Positions 15,763 through 22,234 of a stretch of 64,000 bases of DNA are shown piece by piece (within the stretch, counting starts at the first letter, position 1; every line of letters starts with the position of its first letter). The stretch is from Bacillus zhangzhouensis (GTDB lineage: Bacteria; Bacillota; Bacilli; Bacillales; Bacillaceae). The notes beneath the pieces are model-generated. The model was given only the letters and a program-made list of their open reading frames with translations, searched no databases and was not told the DNA's origin. A program made the position numbers and the translations under genes. The stretch is taken from positions 2,232,001-2,296,000 of the forward strand of contig CP099514.1 of the NCBI GenBank assembly GCA_025809375.1, written 5' to 3'.

Positions 15763-16549
15763 GCTTTATCACCTCATCACTGTTGTTTAAGTAACCTTCG
15801 AATTTTGTTCCGAAAAGTGTTTCGGGACGAAGGAATTTACTCATGTCAGGGTTATCACGCCATTCAAAGCATTTTGCTAAGATGACCTTTTTAAAATCAT
15901 CGAATCTGAATCCCTCGTTCCATCTTGCTTTTATTAGTTGCTGTGTCTTTGGTGTGGTGTGACGGTAATTTTTCTCTGACATTTGATTGAGAAGATCCGT
16001 TATGAGTTTGAATGGGATTTCCGATTCATCCGCAGTCGGGTTTCCCGACAATATATCTTTATTATTCTTCTTATTCTTCTTATTATTATTCTTATTGTCT
16101 ACTTGTCGTCGGCGTATCGTTGACGAGTCGTCGGCGTATCGTTCAAACAACACCTTGATACTGTCATTTTTCACGTATTCATAAACCAGTCGGATTAGCG
16201 ATTTATCTTTGATTTCTTTTAACTCCTTTGCAACACAATCCAGTACTGGTTTTCCACCTTTATTCAGGTTGTATTTAGCCCAATTTTTTATAGCTAATTC
16301 TCTTGTTTCGTTGTTATAAACAATTAGTTTATGGTGGTTTTCGAATCGATCCATAAGGCTGTTTATTGATTCGATGGAATACCCTAAATCAAAAGCCATT
16401 TGTTTTTTTGTAATTGAGTACACACCAATTTGAGTAGTATTTGGATTAGTAATGAGATACAAATAAAAGTACCTGTCCTCTGGTGTCATTTCTTCAGTAA
16501 CCTTCGGATCATTCCAAAATGTTGTATAGACTTGGCGAAATTTTGCCAC
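15704..16549 (-). CDS. Phage replication initiator (replisome organiser)
   Basis: 281 residues. The N-terminal winged-helix-like part (FRQVYTTFWNDPKVTEEMTPEDRYFYLYLITNPNT) resembles phage replisome organisers. A low-complexity Asn/Lys linker follows near residues 150-165. The C-terminal part, NYRHTTPKTQQLIKARWNEGFRFDDFKKVI... FLRPETLFGTKFEGYLN, is the conserved phage C-terminal domain found with DnaD-type initiators. The GTG start has GAGGTGA upstream. Candidate iterons lie within the gene. Confidence 0.88.
   Translation of the reverse strand: MAKFRQVYTTFWNDPKVTEEMTPEDRYFYLYLITNPNTTQIGVYSITKKQMAFDLGYSIESINSLMDRFENHHKLIVYNNETRELAIKNWAKYNLNKGGKPVLDCVAKELKEIKDKSLIRLVYEYVKNDSIKVLFERYADDSSTIRRRQVDNKNNNKKNKKNNKDILSGNPTADESEIPFKLITDLLNQMSEKNYRHTTPKTQQLIKARWNEGFRFDDFKKVILAKCFEWRDNPDMSKFLRPETLFGTKFEGYLNNSDEVIKRAQHKGGGSRSNRQNDLPF
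16054..16143. other. Candidate phage replication origin: iterons plus AT-rich tract
   Basis: Two perfect 17-bp direct repeats GTCGTCGGCGTATCGTT at 16105-16121 and 16127-16143, 22 bp apart, with GACGA-G-TCGTC symmetry between them. They abut a low-complexity TTATT/CTT tract (about 16054-16098) inside the initiator gene, the arrangement seen in lambdoid-type origins. Confidence 0.5.
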
Positions 16550-16609
16550 GAGTTACTCACCTCTTTTTATGATTAGGCTTGTCCTTCAAAAAAAGGAGAA
16601 ACAAAAGTT

Positions 16610-16756
16610 TCAAGCCTCTTTATTTTTTTTATTCTTCTCTTTTTTTACGGGTGTGTAATAAGGTGCCACAGCCTCGATAAAAAGTTTTTCTCTGTCTTCT
16701 GTTCCAAAGAAAACTTCTCCGAGAAACAGGTTGCTTTTTTTCTTTTTCTTAGCCAT
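16610..16756 (-). CDS. Small Lys-rich phage protein
   Basis: 48 residues, basic at both ends (MAKKKKKSNLFLG... VKKEKNKKNKEA) with a conserved-looking middle VFFGTEDREKLFIEAVAPYY. GAGGTGAT precedes the ATG. It is the first gene after the Cro-like regulator in the early operon. The family is unknown. Confidence 0.55.
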   Translation of the reverse strand: MAKKKKKSNLFLGEVFFGTEDREKLFIEAVAPYYTPVKKEKNKKNKEA

Positions 16757-16837
16757 AAAGATCACCTCGACACATAATATGCAATGTGGACAGTTGGACT
16801 ACCCACAAAATTATGGTTACTACAGGAAGCAATCACT

Positions 16838-17041
16838 TTAAAAAAAATATGCCGGTGGCAAATTTAGTTTTTCACATAGTTGGACTAATGTTGAATGCGA
16901 TGGGTTAACTTTTCCTCTCTCTAGTTTACATATATACGAATTAGAAAAGCCTGTCGCTATACCGAATTGCCGCTGAGTTTCTTTTCTTTCTGATCTTATC
17001 ATTTTTACTTTTTCTGCAATTGCATAATCAACATGATTCAT
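16838..17041 (-). CDS. XRE-family regulator, Cro-like
   Basis: 67 residues, essentially one helix-turn-helix domain (AEKVKMIRSERKETQRQFGIATGFSNSYICKLERGKVNPSHSTL). The ATG at 17039-17041 has GGAGGTG six to seven bases upstream; an earlier in-frame ATG lacks a site. It diverges from the CI-like gene across a repeat array and heads the early operon, so a Cro role is likely. Confidence 0.85.
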   Translation of the reverse strand: MNHVDYAIAEKVKMIRSERKETQRQFGIATGFSNSYICKLERGKVNPSHSTLVQLCEKLNLPPAYFF

Positions 17042-17059
17042 TTTTTTCACCTCCAAAAC

Positions 17060-17112
17060 GCTTCCTTTAGGAAGCATAAATAAAATGTATCAGCTTCTGC
17101 TTATTTGTGCAA
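17060..17112 (-). promoter_or_regulatory. Candidate early leftward promoter with palindromic operator
   Basis: Minus-strand TTGCAC at 17107-17112, 17-base spacer, TACATT at 17084-17089. Just downstream of the expected start site is a perfect palindrome-type element, GCTTCC-TTTA-GGAAGC at 17060-17075, a plausible operator for one of the two regulators. Confidence 0.5.
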
Positions 17113-17150
17113 CCATAATTTTCATAAATGTTTTCTTGTAGGAAACTTAT

Positions 17151-17162
17151 ACGTGTTATAAT
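17151..17162 (+). promoter_or_regulatory. Extended -10 promoter for the CI-like gene
   Basis: TG-T-TATAAT at 17154-17162 is a perfect extended -10 on the plus strand with a poor -35. Transcription from about 17169 would run through the whole 12-bp repeat array before reaching the CI-like gene. Confidence 0.55.
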
Positions 17163-17286
17163 TAGTAACAGTATTGTTAACAGTATTGTTAACAGTAATG
17201 TTAATAGTATTGATAACAGTATTGAAAACAGTATCAGTATTGTTAACAGTGTTGATAACAGTATCAGTATTGAAGTCAGTGTTAAT
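17155..17286. repeat. Array of 12-bp operator-like repeats between phage regulators
   Basis: About nine 12-bp units with consensus AACAGTATTGTT lie head to tail from 17167 to 17286, preceded by a degenerate unit. Two units carry an extra 6-bp CAGTAT insertion. Each unit is an imperfect palindrome (AACARTAYTGTT). The array fills the space between the divergent XRE genes, so repressor binding is the natural reading. The 12-bp period keeps reading frames open through it, creating spurious ORFs. Confidence 0.85.
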
Positions 17287-17311
17287 GGTGTAAATCGAGG
17301 TGACATTTTTT

Positions 17312-17743
17312 ATGGATAACAAAAAAATTGAATTAATCTCAATAAACTTAAAAAGACTAAGAAACGAGCAAAATCCTAAACTTTCTATACGGAAACTTGC
17401 TCAAGAAGTTGGTTTAAGTAACGGGTATTTATCAAAACTTGAATCTAAAAAAATTAAAAGCCCATCTTTAGATGCTCTGACAAAACTTGCGGATTTTTTT
17501 AATGTCGATCCAACTTATTTTGTCACCGACCCAAAGGAACTCGAAAAAATGGGTAAAGAAGCTGAGAAAGTAGTTTTCGCGAAAGAGCTAACCCTTGAAA
17601 ATATTAAAAATGCAAATATTATAGATGAAAATGGCAAGCAAATTTCAGATGATGAGCGAAATTTCATGCTGGATGCACTAAAAAATTACAGAGCTTCTAA
17701 GGCTAAATATCTTTCTGAAAATGATTCACTGGAAGAGGATTGA
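17312..17743 (+). CDS. XRE-family phage repressor, CI-like
   Basis: 143 residues. The N-terminal helix-turn-helix (LKRLRNEQNPKLSIRKLAQEVGLSNGYLSKLESKKIKSPSLDALTKLADFF) is followed by a helical C-terminal tail without an autocleavage domain. The ATG at 17312 is chosen because GAGGTGAC lies 7-8 bases upstream; a GTG at 17300 is inside that site. It is the only plus-strand gene of this prophage segment, divergent from the Cro-like gene, and its 3' end is overlapped by a convergent small ORF downstream of the arbitrium genes. Confidence 0.85.
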   Translation: MDNKKIELISINLKRLRNEQNPKLSIRKLAQEVGLSNGYLSKLESKKIKSPSLDALTKLADFFNVDPTYFVTDPKELEKMGKEAEKVVFAKELTLENIKNANIIDENGKQISDDERNFMLDALKNYRASKAKYLSENDSLEED

Positions 17744-17805
17744 TTTTGATCTTCTTTTTTTGTTGTTTCTATAATCTCCATTAATTCTTCATATTTAATA
17801 GCCAT
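17686..17805 (-). CDS. Small ORF antisense to the repressor gene, aimX-position
   Basis: 39 codons (MAIKYEELMEIIETTKKEDQ...) with GGAGGGAAG before the ATG. It overlaps the last 58 bases of the CI-like gene in antisense. It follows aimP, a terminator and an inverted repeat that covers the -35 of a possible promoter (TATAAC at 17841-17846). In SPbeta and phi3T the AimR-controlled transcript, aimX, lies in just this place after aimP. The equivalence is by position only; the product resembles nothing I recognise. Confidence 0.5.
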   Translation of the reverse strand: MAIKYEELMEIIETTKKEDQNQSSSSESFSERYLALEAL

Positions 17806-17840
17806 TTTCTTCCCTCCAAAGAAACACTCGTTGCGCTTTT

Positions 17841-17899
17841 GTTATACTCCATATTTTAAAATAATTTCCTATTTTCGTATTTTTTGAAAATAGGAAATT
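17841..17899 (-). promoter_or_regulatory. Candidate AimR operator and activated promoter
   Basis: A perfect 14-bp inverted repeat, AATTTCCTATTTTC (17863-17876) and GAAAATAGGAAATT (17886-17899), with a 9-base centre. The left arm covers the -35 position (GGAAAT, a poor match) of a minus-strand promoter with -10 TATAAC at 17841-17846 and 17-base spacing. A weak -35 under a dyad is the layout expected of an activator-dependent promoter. It is not followed by a T run, so it is unlikely to be a terminator. Confidence 0.5.
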
Positions 17900-17914
17900 T
17901 CCTCAAAAAACACG

Positions 17915-17951
17915 AAAGACGATACCCATTTTATAGGTAGCGTCTTTTTTA
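17915..17951. terminator. Bidirectional terminator between aimP and the CI-like gene
   Basis: Stem AAGACG-TACC with one mismatch and an 8-base loop (17917-17947). It is followed by TTTTTT on the plus strand and by a T-rich tract on the minus strand. It would end both the repressor transcript and the aimR-aimP transcript. Confidence 0.7.
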
Positions 17952-17960
17952 TTATCTTTA

Positions 17961-18095
17961 TTACATTCCTGGCCTTACATCTTTTGTTTCATATATCGTT
18001 TTTGGATCGTTAGTGATAAGTGAGTGAATTTCCGAAACAACTATTGTTGCTCCTAGTGTAATTGTTAAAATAATTACATTGAAACGTTTAGTCAT
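17961..18095 (-). CDS. aimP: Arbitrium peptide precursor, AimP-like
   Basis: 44 residues directly downstream of aimR, with a GGGGG-type ribosome site 7-8 bases before the ATG. It has the build of secreted arbitrium precursors: a basic start (MTKRF), a hydrophobic export segment of about 16 residues (NVIILTITLGATIVVS), a polar spacer and a short C-terminus ending TKDVRPGM. Known arbitrium signals are the last six residues (SAIRGA in phi3T, GMPRGA in SPbeta), which predicts DVRPGM here. The Gly stays at position 5, but Met replaces the final Ala. It is the right size and place, but the processing site is inferred. Confidence 0.75.
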   Translation of the reverse strand: MTKRFNVIILTITLGATIVVSEIHSLITNDPKTIYETKDVRPGM

Positions 18096-18114
18096 GTATA
18101 GCACCCCCTAACTC

Positions 18115-19218
18115 TTAGAGTGTATACCTAAATCCAACTCTATTCAATTCATTTTTTGGGAAACTTGCCCTGAAATAATCTTTGTTTTTTGAAAAATAAT
18201 GATGAGATAATAGCAACTTTTCTGATGACAACTCTTTTATTCCATCAAAAAGAAGCGCATATTTATTATACCTATCATCCTGATAAAATTTACTTAAATC
18301 CCCATCATGTTTTAATAACATGGTGAATTCACTCACGGCAAATTCATCATTAATTCTTTTATTCCAGTATTTTTGAAGGAACGCTATTTCTTCTTTATTC
18401 TCTATTATTTCTGCCTGTCTATCAGGGAATTTTGAATAAAGGTCAATACATTTAAGATAATAAGAAATTGATTGTTCATAGGATTCTAGAAAATATGAAA
18501 GACCTAAAATATGATAAGCAGTAATGTTGTGAGTTATGCTGAAATTTCTATCCAAAATTCTGTTAGCTATTTTTCTTGATTGGATTAATTCTGTTTTTTG
18601 CTTTAAGTAAATATTAACTTGAAGTTCATCTAACCTAGCACCGTATGCCATTTTTAGAAACGGATCACTAACCTGAAACAATAAGTCATTTATTTGATCA
18701 ATAGTATAAATAGTTAAATCATAAAGACCATTCAAATAATAATAATAAACCTGTAAGACCTTCACCATGATTTCAGTTTCCAAAAATGTGGTCTTAAAAT
18801 TTCTTAGGTTATCTAAAAAAGCGTTCCTTTCAAATGTAAACCTCGACTCAATCATTAGTGAATATAAAGCACATAACTCTTGAGACTTGGGATTCCTTTT
18901 TATCTTATATTCTCGTGTAATAACACTTGTATAATCGTACAATTGTTTGGAATAGCAATATTCTAAGGCAGCAGGAATATTTTTAGAACTAATGCCTTCT
19001 TTAAAATAATTTAAAATGAGTTCAATTTCGTTCTCTTTGTCAATGTAATTAATGATCTTATGAACAATCCAGAACGAGACATCCTTACCATTTAAAAATT
19101 TGCTTAAATAACTACTGCTTATGCCCAGCTTTATTGCAACTTGTTTTTGACTTTCCTTAGACATTTCTATTGAGTTTCTTAAATGTGTCCGTAAGTCTTT
19201 CGCGATTGCACTTGTCAT
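18115..19218 (-). CDS. aimR: AimR-type arbitrium lysis-lysogeny receptor
   Basis: 367 residues. The N-terminal helix-turn-helix (about 22-60: SQKQVAIKLGISSSYLSKFLNGKD) is followed by TPR-like helical repeats to the C-terminus. It has AimR-like marks such as NIPAALEYCYSKQLYDYTSVITREY, corresponding to the ALEYA region of the SPbeta protein, and EEIAFLQKYWNKR. AimR proteins activate a downstream transcript until bound by the secreted peptide, then lysogeny is favoured. AAGGTGAT precedes the ATG. It is immediately followed by an aimP-like gene. An Rgg or other TPR-peptide receptor is less likely given the context. Confidence 0.85.
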   Translation of the reverse strand: MTSAIAKDLRTHLRNSIEMSKESQKQVAIKLGISSSYLSKFLNGKDVSFWIVHKIINYIDKENEIELILNYFKEGISSKNIPAALEYCYSKQLYDYTSVITREYKIKRNPKSQELCALYSLMIESRFTFERNAFLDNLRNFKTTFLETEIMVKVLQVYYYYLNGLYDLTIYTIDQINDLLFQVSDPFLKMAYGARLDELQVNIYLKQKTELIQSRKIANRILDRNFSITHNITAYHILGLSYFLESYEQSISYYLKCIDLYSKFPDRQAEIIENKEEIAFLQKYWNKRINDEFAVSEFTMLLKHDGDLSKFYQDDRYNKYALLFDGIKELSSEKLLLSHHYFSKNKDYFRASFPKNELNRVGFRYTL

Positions 19219-19347
19219 ATATGATCACCTTACCATTGTTAAATTTATCATGAAGTACAAAAAAATGTTGTCGGAAATTGTCGCAGAAGTATGAATTTTT
19301 GCTCTAATTAATAAATCAATTCAATTATAATCCTATTGTGTAATTTA
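19219..19347. promoter_or_regulatory. aimR upstream region
   Basis: AT-rich region at the phage end. A minus-strand TATAAT at 19324-19329 with a weak TTAATA-type -35 is a possible aimR promoter. Two TTGTCG repeats 4 bases apart, near 19268-19283 on the plus strand, may be a regulatory site. Transcription from the gerE promoter could also enter from the right. Confidence 0.4.
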
Positions 19348-19560
19348 TTAACATAAGACTTTCGGAGTTATTTTGGTTGATTGAAGATTAAATTTGCAAA
19401 AGGTATGCTTATCATTCGAAATGTGATTCCGAACAGTTTTTTCGCTAATAAAAAGCTCGCTTGCAATTTCTTTTGTTGTTTTATCTTGGACGAGCAATTC
19501 GAATACTTCTCTTTCTCTTTTGGTTAATAGCGGCTTGGATTGAAACTCTTTCTCCTTCAA
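19348..19560 (-). pseudogene. gerE: gerE 5' part, interrupted by the prophage
   Basis: Residues 1-49 match the sporulation regulator GerE (LuxR-type HTH; MKEKEFQSKPLLTKREREVFELL... SEKTVRNHISN), including its TTG start with GGAGG upstream. Known GerE proteins continue with about 25 more residues (AMQKLGVKGRS...). Here the frame instead runs through 21 phage-derived residues (DKHTFCKFNLQ...) to a stop. GerE acts late in the mother cell on coat genes. The 3' part should lie beyond the left prophage end. Precise excision would restore the gene. Confidence 0.93.
19405..19440. other. attR region of the prophage within gerE
   Basis: The point where gerE coding leaves the known protein sequence falls in ATTTCGAATGATAAGC, minus strand, near 19408-19421. 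The attachment core must be here, but its exact extent needs the other prophage end, which is outside the window. Confidence 0.75.
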
Positions 19561-19628
19561 GTATTGTAACCCTCCTTGCTAAGGTGAGAGCTCTAGTCTC
19601 TATAGAATGGGATTCTTTATAGTCGAGA

Positions 19629-19656
19629 TATCATATGCTGTGTGCCTGAGGTAGGT
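19629..19656 (-). promoter_or_regulatory. Sigma-K-type promoter of gerE
   Basis: On the minus strand, AC at 19655-19656, 17 bases, then CATATGATA at 19629-19637 (consensus CATAnnnTA). B. subtilis gerE is sigma-K dependent, so this matches established regulation. In this lysogen it would transcribe the gerE stub and could continue into aimR. Confidence 0.65.
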
Positions 19657-19710
19657 GACGTTAAAATCAAGAAATCCCGCATATCAGCGTCCAATTTACC
19701 GCGCTTTCAT

Positions 19711-19760
19711 CCGCACAAAAAAGGACGAGTCTCCTCCGAGACATCGTCCTTTTTTGTGCA
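19711..19760. terminator. Bidirectional terminator between gerE and the transporter gene
   Basis: A long symmetrical stem, GCACAAAAAAGGACGA plus GTCTC, with loop CTCC, flanked by A and T tracts so that it works on both strands. It terminates the yraO-like gene. Confidence 0.85.
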
Positions 19761-19764
19761 GTAT

Positions 19765-21081
19765 TTAAAAGATAGAAATGGCTCCTGTTAACAAAGCAAT
19801 AAGGGTTGTAAAAAGGGCCGTTAACACGGTCCATAGCAGAGCGTATTTTTGCAAATCGCCAATATCTTTGTTCAGCATACTGACAAGCAGCAGCGTTGAG
19901 GCCACAAGCGGACTCAGTAAGTGGACAGGCTGCCCTATGATAGAGGCACGTGCAATCTCCACCGGATCAATACCGTAAGCTGCGCCGGCTTCAGCCAAGA
20001 TTGGCAGCACCCCGAAATAGTAAGCATCATTTGAAAGAACAAATGTAAATGGCATACTCGTCAAAGCAACAATCAGCGGGAAAAAGGAGCTGTAGGAATC
20101 CGGAATCATGTAAATCACCAAATTGGCAATGGCCTCAACCATTTTTGTTCCAGAAAAGATCCCTGTGAAAATCCCTGCTGCAAATACAAGTGTGATGACC
20201 GTTAATGCGTTTCCTGCATGAGATAAAATTCGCTCGCGCTGATCTTCAACCTTTGGATAGTTAATCATGAGAGCGATGACAAATCCAATTAAAAAGAGTA
20301 CAGAAATTGGTATGATATCTAGAATTAGTGTGACCATGACAGCAATTGTAAGGAAGAAGTTAATCCAAATCAGATTCGGTCTCTTGATATCGGCTACTCC
20401 ATCTTCAATTGACGCAGCCAATTCAGGAGAAATGGACACCTCCTCTTTGTACTGAATTTCTGCAATCCCAATCCGTTTTCTTTCTTTTTTCCCAAGAACA
20501 TAAGCAGTAAAAAGTATAAAAAGACAGCCTCCAACCATCGTTGGGAGTAATGGAATGAAAAATTCACCAGCATCTAATCCAAGCGCAGCGATTGCACGAG
20601 TAGCTGGACCGCCCCATGGCGTCATTCCGCTCATAATTCCTAATGATAATAATGAAATTGTTCCTAAAATTAATGGGTTCATCCCAATTCTTAAGAAAAG
20701 TGGCAGCATAGCTGATACGGTAATCATGTACGTTGTTGTTCCATCACCATCTAATGCAACAAGCATAGACAAAATCGCTACCCCATAAGCAATTTTGACA
20801 GGATCACCTTTTACAATACGTAGAATGAGTTTAATCAGCGGATCAAACAATCCAGCATCCAGCATGACACCGAAGAATAAAATTGCAAATAACAATAAAG
20901 CAGCTGATGGTGCAACAGTTTTCAGTCCATCAAGCATCATGTCCCCTAATCCTTTGTTAAAGCCACCGATCAAAGCAAATATGATAGGTACAATGGTTAG
21001 AGCCACCACCGGATGCATACGTTTTGTCATAATGAGAAATGTAAATGTCAAAACCATCAAAATCCCTAAAATAGCTAGCAC
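19765..21081 (-). CDS. yraO: CitMHS-family citrate/metal symporter, YraO-like
   Basis: 438 residues with about 11-12 membrane helices and family signatures ALDGDGTTTYMI and SGMTPWGGPATRA. Members import citrate complexed with divalent metal. In B. subtilis, yraO neighbours the LysR gene yraN and the PrpF-family gene yraM, and the same trio is present here. A cre-like site lies upstream. Substrate is inferred from the family. Confidence 0.85.
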   Translation of the reverse strand: MLAILGILMVLTFTFLIMTKRMHPVVALTIVPIIFALIGGFNKGLGDMMLDGLKTVAPSAALLLFAILFFGVMLDAGLFDPLIKLILRIVKGDPVKIAYGVAILSMLVALDGDGTTTYMITVSAMLPLFLRIGMNPLILGTISLLSLGIMSGMTPWGGPATRAIAALGLDAGEFFIPLLPTMVGGCLFILFTAYVLGKKERKRIGIAEIQYKEEVSISPELAASIEDGVADIKRPNLIWINFFLTIAVMVTLILDIIPISVLFLIGFVIALMINYPKVEDQRERILSHAGNALTVITLVFAAGIFTGIFSGTKMVEAIANLVIYMIPDSYSSFFPLIVALTSMPFTFVLSNDAYYFGVLPILAEAGAAYGIDPVEIARASIIGQPVHLLSPLVASTLLLVSMLNKDIGDLQKYALLWTVLTALFTTLIALLTGAISIF

Positions 21082-21148
21082 TTTCTATCCCTCCATCCTC
21101 TTCTTTACATGATCTGCATGCGCCCCCCTTGCACTTGCGATCTATATG

Positions 21149-21164
21149 ATGTTAGCGCTTTCTA
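21149..21164 (-). promoter_or_regulatory. cre-like CcpA site upstream of the citrate transporter
   Basis: TAGAAAGCGCTAACAT on the minus strand matches the cre consensus WTGNAARCGNWWWCAW with one mismatch. Carbon catabolite repression of a citrate transporter would be expected. Confidence 0.6.
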
Positions 21165-21238
21165 TTTTAAGGATATAATAGCTTTTTTTATAATGAAAAT
21201 ATCGATTTTTTCGTATATTCAATAAATTTATTTTATAA

Positions 21239-22099
21239 TCAGCCTTGCTGATTTCTTAAAAACTCAATGAACGCTTTTACAACAGACAAATATAGTGAGT
21301 CTGGCTGGTACATGAGCCATGTATCTCTTAGAACAGGCTGTCCATCTTTATACGAAAGACCTTTCACAAATAACTCATCACTTGGTCTTAGGCAAATTTC
21401 TGGGACAATGGCATAGCCTAAACCGTGCTTCACCATCTCTTTTGATGTATCCTGACGGTCTGTCTCCATCGTCACAAGAGGAGGCATTGTGAATGTTTCC
21501 TGCCACCATCTGTTAATCAGCCGCTTCAATGAACTGTCTGTATGATAGTCAATGAGGGGCAGATTCGGGAGATCCTTTAGCTGAATTTCTGATTTTGAAA
21601 TGATACAAAGCCGCTCTTTATCGAGCAAAAAACGCTCTCCATTCCAGTCATAATCGCCTCTTAAAATCCCTAAATGCACACTTGAAGTTCCTAATAAATC
21701 CATCACCTTTGTGCTCCAGCCTGTATTGACCATAAATTGTACATGTGGATACTGTTTAGAAAATCCTTTTAATATTTCCGGCAGTTTATACTGGGCAAAG
21801 TTACTTGAGACCCCTAATCGGATCGTTCCTTTGACCTTTTTTTGCATATTGAGCATGCCATCTTTCGTTTGCTGTAGCTGTTTGAGCATGTCATTTGCAT
21901 ATTTAGCCAAGTATTCACCCTCTGATGTAAATTCAATTCCTCTTTTTCTCTTAAAGAAAAGCTTCATATCAAATTCCTCTTCAAGCTGTTTCAATCGATA
22001 GCTTAAGGCAGGCTGAGAGACAAATAATTTTTCTGCCGCTTTTGTGATGTTCTTTTCTTCATAAAGTACCTTTAAAAAACGCCAATCTTTTTCATCCAT
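21239..22099 (-). CDS. yraN: LysR-family regulator, YraN-like
   Basis: 286 residues. The N-terminal winged HTH (WRFLKVLYEEKNITKAAEKLFVSQPALSYRLKQLEEEFDMKLF) is followed by a co-inducer-binding domain. It lies between the transporter gene and the divergent PrpF-family gene and probably controls both from the 22100-22234 interval. The inducer is presumably an organic acid, by inference. Confidence 0.88.
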   Translation of the reverse strand: MDEKDWRFLKVLYEEKNITKAAEKLFVSQPALSYRLKQLEEEFDMKLFFKRKRGIEFTSEGEYLAKYANDMLKQLQQTKDGMLNMQKKVKGTIRLGVSSNFAQYKLPEILKGFSKQYPHVQFMVNTGWSTKVMDLLGTSSVHLGILRGDYDWNGERFLLDKERLCIISKSEIQLKDLPNLPLIDYHTDSSLKRLINRWWQETFTMPPLVTMETDRQDTSKEMVKHGLGYAIVPEICLRPSDELFVKGLSYKDGQPVLRDTWLMYQPDSLYLSVVKAFIEFLRNQQG

Positions 22100-22234
22100 T
22101 GTATGTCCTCCTTTTTTACTAATTATAAAATATTTTTATTGATTTCTCTTAAAATAATGTATTTAACTTATTTCTTATTATACTTTACCATTTTGGTTAG
22201 ATAAACAGTTCATTAAAAATTGAGGGTGAGAGTC
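22100..22234. promoter_or_regulatory. Divergent control region of yraN and yraM
   Basis: A 135-bp AT-rich interval between divergent genes; LysR-type proteins normally bind such regions. I see no clean operator dyad and do not assign promoter elements. Confidence 0.4.

Larger units (their letters stand above)
1..19412. mobile_element. Temperate siphophage prophage (right part), inserted in gerE
   Basis: Nearly all genes from the left edge to about 19.41 kb are phage genes: HK97-type capsid, protease, portal, both terminase subunits, HNH nuclease, ArpU-type late regulator, replication genes, divergent XRE regulators and an AimR receptor. The element runs off the left edge, so tail, lysis and integration genes are not visible. 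The right boundary is placed where the gerE reading frame leaves the known GerE protein sequence after residue Asn49. No integrase lies next to this end, so the recombinase is probably at the other end. The exact right boundary is uncertain by about 20 bp. Confidence 0.95.

Noticed and set aside
17155-17286. CRISPR-like array
   Set aside because: Units are 12 bp head to tail with no spacers and no cas genes; operator repeats between regulators explain it.
17067-17322. Long open frames on both strands through the 12-bp repeats
   Set aside because: They arise because 12 is a multiple of three; products are simple Ile/Asn/Ser/Thr repeats with no ribosome sites, and the region is regulatory.
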